From assembly GCA_002354095.1 (NCBI GenBank), contig DEKX01000042.1, forward strand, positions 49,716 to 71,729: a DNA stretch of 22,014 nt, in the 5' to 3' direction. Source of the DNA: Prevotella sp. UBA2711 (lineage in GTDB: Bacteria > Bacteroidota > Bacteroidia > Bacteroidales > Bacteroidaceae). The notes below the pieces were generated by a model. That model searched no databases. It saw only the letters and a program-made list of their open reading frames with translations, and had not been told where the DNA came from. Of this stretch, positions 1-7,122 are shown piece by piece. The position numbers and the translations under genes were made by a program. Numbering within the stretch: the first letter of the stretch is position 1; every line of letters starts with the position of its first letter.

Positions 1-423
1 GGTGGGCACTTGGTAATGTCTTCCGTAGAACTGTTTAGCAAGGAGGACTGGCCTGTTTTTATAGTTCCGGTTTATCCTGTAGTCACCATGGAAGAAGCCT
101 GTGTTCATAAACGTTCAAGAAGGGGACTATTAGGCGATTCAAGAACAAGAAACAAATATCTTCGTGATTTGTTGTCTTTAGAAAAGCATATCCCGCAAGA
201 ATGCCCTCCTGTCTTTTTAGTGAATTGTAAAGACGACCCGATAGTTGATTATCGTAATTCGGAACTTCTTGATTCTGCCCTTACTGCAAAAGGCATCAGC
301 CATGAATATTTACAATACAAAACGGGTGGTCATGGTTTTGGCGTATCTGATCATAAAGGCTCTACAGAGAGCAGAGAATGGAAGAATAAATTTATAGAAT
401 GGTTGAATAAAATAGTGAAATAA
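1..423 (+). CDS. alpha/beta-hydrolase esterase, C-terminal part (5' end outside window)
   Basis: The reading frame is open from base 1 and begins with Gly-Gly-His-Leu, the usual continuation of the nucleophile elbow GxSxGGHL in acetyl-esterase/BD-FAE-like hydrolases, so the catalytic serine lies just upstream of the window. The remaining triad members are visible: the aspartate in NCKDDPIVDYRNS and the histidine in GGHGFG. About 140 residues are present, roughly the C-terminal half of a typical 270-300 residue enzyme. The TTG/ATG codons near base 10 are internal and not the true start. The TAA stop overlaps the ATG of the next gene by one base, so it belongs to the same operon as the acyltransferase and exporter genes. 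The family usually removes acetyl or acyl groups from sugars or other alcohols; the substrate here is unknown. A role in deacylating the cluster's lipid product is inference from position only. Confidence 0.85.
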   Translation, partial: GGHLVMSSVELFSKEDWPVFIVPVYPVVTMEEACVHKRSRRGLLGDSRTRNKYLRDLLSLEKHIPQECPPVFLVNCKDDPIVDYRNSELLDSALTAKGISHEYLQYKTGGHGFGVSDHKGSTESREWKNKFIEWLNKIVK

Positions 424-1553
424 TGATGAAAAAGAATCCGGCATTTGATGATATCAGGCCTTATTATAAAGAAGAGATTCCCGCTGCTATGCATCGTTTG
501 GCTAATTGTGAGGTTTTTCCACTTCTTGCATCTTATGTGTACCCAGGCGAACCCATCGACGATGTTAGAAAGAAAATTGCATCATTTACTACAGTAGAAC
601 AATTTCAGTTAGACACCATGCGACGAGTAAATGAACAGATTATTGCCCGTAGCATTTCTGAGTTTACAGGAACTGGTATAGAGCGGCTTGATCCGAATAA
701 GAAATATCTGTACGTATCAAATCATCGTGACATTATGTTGGATGCTTGTTTGCTACAATATTATCTTGTAATCAATGGTTTTGACACTACGGAGATAACA
801 TTTGGAGCGAACTTGATGATGAATCCTGTAGTAATAGATGTAGGGAAAAGCAACAAGATGTTTCGAGTAGAACGCCCTGGGGGTGATATCAAGGAGTTTT
901 ATAAAGCTTCATTGCACTTGTCAGAATATATCAGGTATGTGATAACAGAAAAAGGACAATCCGTGTGGATTGCTCAAAGGAATGGGAGAACTAAAGACGG
1001 GAATGATGCTACAGATCAAGGTATCATTAAGATGTTTTGCATGAGTGAACCCAAAGATAAAATAAAGGCTTTAGCAGATTTGAATATAGTGCCAGTTTCG
1101 GTTTCATATGAGTGGGAATCATGTGATGTGTTGAAAGCATTGGAGTTGTATGAGTCGCAATATACCAAATACACAAAGAAGCCTGGTGAGGACCTCAATA
1201 GCATTCTGACAGGTATTCTTCAACCCAAAGGGAAGGTTCATTTCGAGTTGTGTGAACCTTTGTCTGTAGAAGAGCTTAGTGCATTTGAGGAACAGACAAA
1301 TAATGAATATCATAAAAGTGTAGCAAAGCTGATAGACAGAAGGATAAATGCTGCCTACAGGTTATATCCCAATAATTACATAGCCCATGATTTGTTGTAT
1401 GGAAACACGAAATACCAATATATGTATACAGACGAGCAATATGAGGCGTTTATTAGTCATTTGAGTACACTTGAGAGGTATGATACCTGTGATGTGGATA
1501 AACTGAAAGAAATCTTTATACGTATCTATTCAAATCCTATCGATAATAAGTAA
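423..1553 (+). CDS. glycerolipid-type acyltransferase (Bacteroidetes PlsC-like variant)
   Basis: A 376-residue protein with no signal peptide or clear membrane helix. The core motif is SNHRDIMLDACLL (around residues 99-111), matching the acyltransferase NHxxxxD block but with five residues between His and the last Asp rather than four. The second block, WIAQRNGRTKDGND (around 189-202), stands where EGTR/EGxRS normally lies. Both variants occur in a group of Bacteroidetes proteins annotated as 1-acylglycerol-3-phosphate acyltransferases, which is why I place it there. It should transfer an acyl group from ACP or CoA to a hydroxyl acceptor at the membrane; the acceptor is unknown. The ATG at 423 overlaps the upstream stop and is followed at once by a second ATG, so the start could be one codon later. 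The exporter gene begins 4 bases downstream. Family call firm, substrate not. Confidence 0.8.
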   Translation: MMKKNPAFDDIRPYYKEEIPAAMHRLANCEVFPLLASYVYPGEPIDDVRKKIASFTTVEQFQLDTMRRVNEQIIARSISEFTGTGIERLDPNKKYLYVSNHRDIMLDACLLQYYLVINGFDTTEITFGANLMMNPVVIDVGKSNKMFRVERPGGDIKEFYKASLHLSEYIRYVITEKGQSVWIAQRNGRTKDGNDATDQGIIKMFCMSEPKDKIKALADLNIVPVSVSYEWESCDVLKALELYESQYTKYTKKPGEDLNSILTGILQPKGKVHFELCEPLSVEELSAFEEQTNNEYHKSVAKLIDRRINAAYRLYPNNYIAHDLLYGNTKYQYMYTDEQYEAFISHLSTLERYDTCDVDKLKEIFIRIYSNPIDNK

Positions 1554-1557
1554 AAAC

Positions 1558-4500
1558 ATGACGGCAGAAATTATAAGGATATATGAATATATGAAGAGTC
1601 ATCGAAAGATTTGTTGGCTCTCATTATCCATTCTTACTTTGAGTCTTGTTCTATTGTTGGCTAGTCTGACTTATAAGGAGGATATCTCTGATTTTTTGCC
1701 AGATAATAACAAATATAGTAAAGCCCTGAAAGTATATCAGGATTTAGTAGGGGCTAATAAAATAATAGTCATAGCGCAATACGCAGATTCAACGAAAATC
1801 GCTCCTGATACGATAGCCCGTGCAGTGGATTTGTTTGTTGGTGAACTTGAAAAAAAGGATAAATGCAACCTATTCTTGAATTTGACTTACCAAATGGATC
1901 AGAGTCAAGTTGCAGAAATGATATCATACGTGTATCAGAATATTCCGTATTTTCTGACACCAACTGATTATTTAAGGATGGATAGTCTTGTGTGTAAACC
2001 AGACTTTATTCCCTCTCAGTTAGCAGCTGATAAACAATTACTAATGTTACCGGCATCCAGTTTGTTATCAGAAAATATTCAAAGAGATCCGCTGAATTTG
2101 TTTACTCCTGTAGTGGCTGGTCTCCAATCGAATATACCTGCGATATCTTATGAAAGCTATGATGGGTATATCTTTACCCCTGATATGCAAAGAGCTATCA
2201 TTATGATGGATTCCCCATTTGGCGCTAGTGAAACTGAGAAGAATGGGGTGTTGATAGAAACGCTTGATAGTATAGCTCAGCAGGTGAACATTGCCATTCC
2301 TTCAGTAAGTTTTCACCTTACAGGAGGGCCAGTTATTGCTGTAGGCAATGCAACACAGATAAAGAAAGATAGCCTTTTGTCGATAACTATTGCAATAATT
2401 TTAATAGTTTTATTACTCATTTATGTGTTCCGCAGAGCTTGGAGCATCTTGATGATTGTTGTATCTATAGGATGGGGATGGCTTTTTGCAATGGGAGGTA
2501 TGGCTTTATTACATGATAGTGTTTCTGTAATAGTGATAGGCATATCCTCAGTGATATTAGGTATAGCTGTTAATTATCCATTACACTTAATCGCTCACCT
2601 TCAGCATACGCCAAATATGGAAACGACTCTGAAGGAGATATCCAAACCTCTCATTATTGGCAACATCACAACAGTTGGCGCGTTCCTGGCTTTAGTTCCT
2701 CTTAAGTCTGTTGCATTGAGAGATTTAGGTCTTTTTAGTTCCTTATTGCTAATCGGTACTATTATATTTGTACTTATATATTTGCCGCATACCATAAAAA
2801 TGAAACAGCGGGTGCATGACATTCATGTACTTTCTAAAGTTAGTGAATTATCTTTAGACAATAAGCGTTGGGTAGTTGTAGGTGTGTTAATATTGACCGT
2901 TGTTTTTGGATATTTGAGCTTGGGTACTGTTTTCGATCCCAATATGAATCATATCAACTATATGAGTAAGGAACAAAAAGAAGATATGTCATATTTTCAA
3001 CAGTTAATTTCTTCTAACAAAACGGGGAAAACTGTCTACATTGTCAATGGATCTTCTGACTTAGACGCTTCTTTGGATATGAGTCACAAATTGTCTTATA
3101 CAATTACTCAATTAGAGAAGGAGGGGATAGTGAAAGGAAAAAGAAGTTGTAGTCATTTCTTGTGCTCTCAAGCGGAACAGGAGAAACGTATAAGTCGATG
3201 GAAGAAGTTTGTTTCTGAGCACGGAAAAGATATTGAGAAACAGGTGAGAATTTCTGCTAAGAACGAGAATTTTCAAGAATCCTCCTTCGATGATTTTTTT
3301 GAAATTCTTCATGCGAATTATGATATTAAACCAATGGAGTATTTCTCTCCACTCACCAAATCTGTTTTTGCTTCAAATATTTCTGTGGATAGTATAGCTC
3401 ATCAGGTAAATGTTGTTGATATGGTTTATACCAACGAATCGGACATTGAGAAAGTCATTGCAAAAATAGAAAAGGAACATCCAGAAATTTATGCCTTTGA
3501 TGTTCAAGGAATGAATTCGTCTATAGCAACACATCTATCAGATGACTTTAATTATATTGGTTGGGCTTGCGGGATAATTGTGTTTGTATTTTTATGGCTT
3601 TCCTTTGGAAGTATAGAACTGGCTGTCTTATCGTTTATTCCTATGGCTGTAAGCTGGATATGGATATTGGGTATCATGACAGTCATGGATATACACTTTA
3701 ATGTGGTTAATATAATACTTGCGACTTTTATTTTTGGACAAGGCGACGATTATACCATTTTTATGACAGAGGGTTGTCAATACGAGTATGCATACAGGCG
3801 TAAAGTGTTGTCATCTTACAAAAGCAGTATAATAGTTTCCGCTCTAATCATGTTTATAGGTATAGGCGCTCTGATTTTTGCAAAACATCCTGCATTACAT
3901 TCTTTGGCTCAAATAACAATTATCGGAATGTTTACCGTTGTTATGATGGCCTATCTGTTTCCACCTTTGATTTATAAATGGTTAGTGTCTGTAAAGGGGG
4001 CATATCGTGTAAGACCGATTAGTATTAGAGGGTTGTTCGTAACGGGATATAGTGCTGTTGTCTTTTTCATCCAATTAGCAACAGTTTATTTACTTGGAGG
4101 AATACTATTTGGTATATTCCGAGGAAAAGGTCGTTCTAAACGTATTTTCCGTGATTATATCCGGATGTGCTTCTGGTTTGACATGAATCACATCTGGGGA
4201 GTACATTTTAATTACATCAACTCTTCAAATGAAGATTTTGCAAATCCTGCTGTAATAGTATGCAACCATCAATCTATGCTTGATACCGCTTTCTTGATGG
4301 CTATCTCTTCCAAAATTATTATTGTCGCAAACAGTCATGCCAGTAACCATTTAGTTACAAGGAAAGTTTTTCAGTGGATGGATTTTTATACGATTCCTGA
4401 TAATGAATCTGCAGATATTTTTCATCTTTCAGAATTAGTTAAAGAAGGCTATAGTATTGTTGTCTTCCCTGAAGGAATTAGGAATGAGAAGTCTTCAATA

Positions 4501-5091
4501 TTGCGTTTCCATAAAGGGGCATTTTATCTAGCAGAAAAATTGCATTTAGATACTGTCCCCATATATCTTCATGGCGTTAATCATGTTTTCCCGCGCAATA
4601 CCTTGTGTACGTATTCTGGGAAAGTGACTCTTGAAATAGGTGAAAGAATTAAATATGGTGACAAAGATTATTATGGGCATGATTATAAAGACTGCACACG
4701 TTTGATGCGAAATTTATATGATAAGAAATTTCAATTAATGAAAAATCAGCATGAAACAATAGAATACTATGTCCCATTCGTACTAGATCGATATAGGTAT
4801 AAGGGAACAGAGATTTTTCGCAGTGTAAAGCGAAATCTGAATAACTATAAACGTCATGCAGAAAAGTATAACTCAATTGACTCTTCTTGCATCATTGTTC
4901 TAAATAGCGGATGGGGAGAGTTGAGCCTGCTCCTGGCGCTGACAAAGCCCAATGCAATAGTCATCTCTGTCGAGAAAGACGAAGAAAAATTATGCGTGTC
5001 AAGCATTGCTGCTGAGAATGTTGTCAATAACCTCACTTATTTGACAGAACTAAAAGAGAATTTTGAAAGTCCGTATATTATTAATTTGTAA
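1558..5091 (+). CDS. MMPL/RND-type exporter fused to PlsC-like acyltransferase and Rossmann-like tail
   Basis: A 1177-residue multidomain membrane protein. A first helix (about 18-37) is followed by DISDFLP, usual at the start of MMPL exporters, then a large periplasmic domain, helices at about 273-405, another at 437-455, a second periplasmic domain, and helices at about 667-805. The two halves carry GIAVNY (335-340) and GQGDDY (727-732), the equivalents of the RND proton-relay site. A further helix near 826-850 leads to an acyltransferase domain with NHQSMLD (903-909, H904 and D909 catalytic) and FPEGIR (970-975). The last 75 residues contain NSGWGE (1116-1121) and VEKD (1138-1141), resembling nucleotide-binding motifs I and II of class I methyltransferases, but the fold ends too soon to be complete. 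The exporter half fits the COG4258-type exporters of aryl-polyene/flexirubin clusters. Likely job: acylate a lipid and move it across the inner membrane. Substrate unknown. Confidence 0.87.
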   Translation: MTAEIIRIYEYMKSHRKICWLSLSILTLSLVLLLASLTYKEDISDFLPDNNKYSKALKVYQDLVGANKIIVIAQYADSTKIAPDTIARAVDLFVGELEKKDKCNLFLNLTYQMDQSQVAEMISYVYQNIPYFLTPTDYLRMDSLVCKPDFIPSQLAADKQLLMLPASSLLSENIQRDPLNLFTPVVAGLQSNIPAISYESYDGYIFTPDMQRAIIMMDSPFGASETEKNGVLIETLDSIAQQVNIAIPSVSFHLTGGPVIAVGNATQIKKDSLLSITIAIILIVLLLIYVFRRAWSILMIVVSIGWGWLFAMGGMALLHDSVSVIVIGISSVILGIAVNYPLHLIAHLQHTPNMETTLKEISKPLIIGNITTVGAFLALVPLKSVALRDLGLFSSLLLIGTIIFVLIYLPHTIKMKQRVHDIHVLSKVSELSLDNKRWVVVGVLILTVVFGYLSLGTVFDPNMNHINYMSKEQKEDMSYFQQLISSNKTGKTVYIVNGSSDLDASLDMSHKLSYTITQLEKEGIVKGKRSCSHFLCSQAEQEKRISRWKKFVSEHGKDIEKQVRISAKNENFQESSFDDFFEILHANYDIKPMEYFSPLTKSVFASNISVDSIAHQVNVVDMVYTNESDIEKVIAKIEKEHPEIYAFDVQGMNSSIATHLSDDFNYIGWACGIIVFVFLWLSFGSIELAVLSFIPMAVSWIWILGIMTVMDIHFNVVNIILATFIFGQGDDYTIFMTEGCQYEYAYRRKVLSSYKSSIIVSALIMFIGIGALIFAKHPALHSLAQITIIGMFTVVMMAYLFPPLIYKWLVSVKGAYRVRPISIRGLFVTGYSAVVFFIQLATVYLLGGILFGIFRGKGRSKRIFRDYIRMCFWFDMNHIWGVHFNYINSSNEDFANPAVIVCNHQSMLDTAFLMAISSKIIIVANSHASNHLVTRKVFQWMDFYTIPDNESADIFHLSELVKEGYSIVVFPEGIRNEKSSILRFHKGAFYLAEKLHLDTVPIYLHGVNHVFPRNTLCTYSGKVTLEIGERIKYGDKDYYGHDYKDCTRLMRNLYDKKFQLMKNQHETIEYYVPFVLDRYRYKGTEIFRSVKRNLNNYKRHAEKYNSIDSSCIIVLNSGWGELSLLLALTKPNAIVISVEKDEEKLCVSSIAAENVVNNLTYLTELKENFESPYIINL

Positions 5092-5096
5092 TTGAT

Positions 5097-5327
5097 ATGA
5101 AAGAAAAGATTAAGAAAATGTTGGAAGATGCCCTTCCCTTAGTTGATTTTGATTCTGATTTTTTATTCAGTGAATTAGATTCTTTAGGCGTCACTACGAT
5201 ATTGATGATGCTGTCAGACGAATTCAATATCAAGTTGGAGGCTACTGATGCCACACCAAAGAATCTGAAGACACTTGATAGTATTGTAGCCATGGTAGAA
5301 AAAAAGATAGAAGGGAAATCGGTATGA
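5097..5327 (+). CDS. acyl carrier protein
   Basis: A 76-residue acidic helical protein with the phosphopantetheine site ELDSLGVTT; Ser29 in DSL is the expected attachment point. The length equals that of a stand-alone type II acyl carrier protein, and the hydrophobic helix II (ILMML) and C-terminal Val-Ala-Met helix are in place. It starts 5 bases after the exporter stop and its TGA overlaps the start of the ligase gene (ATGA), so the ligase and carrier are probably translated together at matched levels. This pairing suggests the ligase loads this carrier. It is unlikely to be the housekeeping AcpP, which normally sits beside fabF and has a different sequence around the serine; that exclusion is inference from context. 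Confidence 0.9.
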   Translation: MKEKIKKMLEDALPLVDFDSDFLFSELDSLGVTTILMMLSDEFNIKLEATDATPKNLKTLDSIVAMVEKKIEGKSV

Positions 5328-6658
5328 TTTTAGAAGACTATATAGAACAGCATGCACGGCTATGTCCCCAAAAAACGGCAATCGTTTTCGGAGAAGAAAA
5401 ATACTCGTATGCTGAATTGTGGGAAAGAGTGTCTCGTCGAATGGAGGAATTCAAGCATATAAATCGTGGGCAGATATATTGTCTTCGAGCTGTTACTTCC
5501 ATTGATTTCCTTATTTCTTATTTTGCACTGCATAAAGTAGGGGGTGTTGCCGTACCATTGGAGAAGAGCCTGCCTGACGAAACATACAAGATAATATCTG
5601 AAAAAATGTGCTCATATAAAGTTCCCGAAGGGTCTGCAGATATATTATATACTACAGGGACTACAGGGAAATCAAAGGGGGTAATTATCAGCCATCGTAC
5701 CATTTTGGCAGATGCTGAAAACTTAATTGACGGACAGGGTTTCAGCCGAGACTTGGCTTTTGTTATCAATGGGCCGCTTAATCATATAGGGAGCCTCTCG
5801 AAAATTTATCCTGTCATCATGCTTGGGGGTACTGTTATACTTGTAGATGGTTTAAAAGACATTAATAAGTTCTTTGAGGCGTTTAACTATCCTGCTGCAA
5901 AAATGGCAACTTTTCTTGTACCAGCAAGTATCCGTATGCTAATACAATTTAGTTCTGAGAAGATTAAAGCGTTGGCGGAAAAGATGGAATTTATTGAGAC
6001 GGGTGCAGCAGCTATATCACAATCTGATATGCTGGAACTATGTAAACTTCTTCCTCTTACTCGACTCTATAACACCTATGCATCAACGGAGACAGGAATT
6101 ATATGTACATATAACTATAATGACGGGAAATGTGTCTCTGGCTGCTTGGGGAAGCCAATGAAGCACTCTCGTGTAACAATATCCGATAAGGGAAAGATTA
6201 TTTGTTATGGCGATACTCTTATGTCCGGATATGTTGATGACCCTGAGATGACGGCGTCCATTTTAAGAGATGGAGCTATTTTTACATCTGATGTGGGTAA
6301 AATAGATGAGAACGGCATGTTACATTTGATAGGTCGTGAAGGCGATGTCATAAATGTAGGGGGCTTTAAGGTGGCTCCTACTGAAGTCGAAGATGCCGCT
6401 TTGGCCTTTCCAGATGTAGAGGATTGTGTGTGTGTGCCTGTTGATCATAAGATTACCGGCAAGGCTTTGAAATTGCTTGTTGTCATGAAATGTGAGAAAA
6501 ATCTTGACGGTAGAGAGCTCGCTCTTTTTTTAAAATCAAGGTTGGAAACATACAAGGTTCCTTTACTATATAGCCAGATTGAACATGTGGAGCGTACTTT
6601 TAATGGTAAAATTAATAGAAAGTACTACATTGACGTCTATTCGAAATATCTAGACTAA
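5324..6658 (+). CDS. AMP-forming acyl/aryl ligase (ANL superfamily), compact form
   Basis: A 444-residue adenylating enzyme. Visible core motifs are the P-loop YTTGTTGKSKG (109-119), the A5 motif YASTETG, the A7-A8 stretch GREGDVINVGGFKVAPTEVE with the hinge, and the A10 block FNGKINRK with catalytic Lys429. The reaction is acid plus ATP to acyl-AMP, then transfer to a thiol. The adjoining carrier protein is the likely acceptor, giving acyl-ACP rather than acyl-CoA; that is inference from the ATGA overlap. It is shorter than the usual 500-550 residues: only about 30 residues separate PLEKS (78-82) from the P-loop, so part of the first N-terminal subdomain is condensed. The C-terminal swinging domain is complete, so the gene looks intact. 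It is the last gene of the operon; a terminator follows 73 bases later. Substrate (fatty, benzoic or cinnamic acid) cannot be told. Confidence 0.88.
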   Translation: MILEDYIEQHARLCPQKTAIVFGEEKYSYAELWERVSRRMEEFKHINRGQIYCLRAVTSIDFLISYFALHKVGGVAVPLEKSLPDETYKIISEKMCSYKVPEGSADILYTTGTTGKSKGVIISHRTILADAENLIDGQGFSRDLAFVINGPLNHIGSLSKIYPVIMLGGTVILVDGLKDINKFFEAFNYPAAKMATFLVPASIRMLIQFSSEKIKALAEKMEFIETGAAAISQSDMLELCKLLPLTRLYNTYASTETGIICTYNYNDGKCVSGCLGKPMKHSRVTISDKGKIICYGDTLMSGYVDDPEMTASILRDGAIFTSDVGKIDENGMLHLIGREGDVINVGGFKVAPTEVEDAALAFPDVEDCVCVPVDHKITGKALKLLVVMKCEKNLDGRELALFLKSRLETYKVPLLYSQIEHVERTFNGKINRKYYIDVYSKYLD

Positions 6659-6730
6659 GTCTAACAATAACAAGCCATTGGATGCAGATAGCAATTTTTC
6701 TTTTTTATTAGAAGTTTTTTATATTTTTGG

Positions 6731-6763
6731 TGCCACTGCTCTGCGAAGAACGGTGGCATTTTT
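6731..6763 (+). terminator. rho-independent terminator of the exporter/ACP/ligase operon
   Basis: TGCCAC (6731-6736) pairs perfectly with GTGGCA (6753-6758) across a 16-base loop and is followed directly by TTTTT. It lies 73 bases after the ligase stop on the same strand. The stem is short (6 base pairs) and the loop wide, so efficiency may be modest. Confidence 0.6.
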
Positions 6764-6794
6764 GGTATCTTGTCTTTATAAAATCGCAAAAATA

Positions 6795-6826
6795 TTTGCA
6801 GAATCGGAAAGAAATGTGTACTTTTG
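6795..6826 (+). promoter_or_regulatory. Bacteroidetes consensus promoter without an obvious gene
   Basis: TTTG (6795-6798), then 20 bases, then TACTTTTG (6819-6826), a full match to TTTG-N19-21-TAnnTTTG. Transcription would start near 6830 on the + strand and run toward the repeat cluster and the 3' end of the minus-strand outer-membrane gene. The only open frame at its start is a 10-codon ORF at 6840-6872 (MQKKRGDPCW, stop). Activity is untested; AT-rich DNA can produce such matches by chance. Confidence 0.45.
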
Positions 6827-6892
6827 AACAAATTTGATTATGCAGAAAAAGCGGGGAGATCCGTGTTGGTGAAAGGCTCCGGCGCACTTGGA

Positions 6893-6948
6893 GTTTCATT
6901 ACGAGAAACTGGAGGTTTCATTACGACTTTCTATTAGTTTCATTACGA
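6893..6948. repeat. three direct repeats of GTTTCATTACGA with exact 22-base period
   Basis: Perfect copies lie at 6893-6904, 6915-6926 and 6937-6948. The 10-base spacers differ, although the second and third share TTTCT at the same place. The first copy together with its spacer also forms the inverted pair GTTTC/GAAAC (6893-6897, 6905-6909). Because 22 is not a multiple of 3, each copy falls in a different reading frame, so the conservation cannot be at protein level. Twenty-two bases is about two helical turns, as expected for sites bound on one DNA face. Other readings are a dispersed intergenic repeat or an RNA element. Confidence 0.8.
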
Positions 6949-6957
6949 GTTTCTGGG

Positions 6958-6998
6958 AAAAACAACAAGGAGTGCGTTGTGTTAACGCACCCCTCGTT
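6958..6998 (-). terminator. rho-independent terminator of the fadL-family unit
   Basis: The arms 6964-6978 and 6984-6998 form a 15-base-pair stem with a 5-base loop. Read as + strand RNA it has two A.C mismatches, but as minus-strand RNA both become G.U pairs, so the hairpin is complete only in minus-strand transcripts. On that strand it is followed by a run of five T (complement of 6958-6962). This fits termination of transcripts from the outer-membrane gene that ends at 7123. Confidence 0.75.
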
Positions 6999-7030
6999 AG
7001 TAAGGAATTCTATTTAAATATAATGCTTTT

Positions 7031-7114
7031 TTAGAGGTTGAAATACAAACCGAAGTCAACTGAAGTCATGTTAAGACCTAAATCAACAGTCTGAACAGAC
7101 TTGGCGTTCTCATA
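7031..7114 (-). pseudogene. orphan C-terminal tail of an outer-membrane beta-barrel protein
   Basis: Directly after the FadL-family stop, in another frame, the minus strand encodes 27 codons ending TVDLGLNMTSVDFGLYFNL and TAA (7031-7033). The alternating hydrophobic and polar pattern, with aromatic and leucine residues at the end, is that of the last strands of an outer-membrane barrel. An in-frame TGA at 7115-7117 closes the frame upstream, and the only internal ATG (7067-7069) leaves 12 codons. It is best explained as the remnant of a deleted neighbouring barrel gene; chance is possible because the stretch is short. Confidence 0.45.
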
Positions 7115-7122
7115 TCAAGAAT

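Noticed and set aside
6893..6948. CRISPR-like array
   Set aside because: The repeat is only 12 bases, the spacers 10 bases, there are three copies, and no cas gene is nearby.
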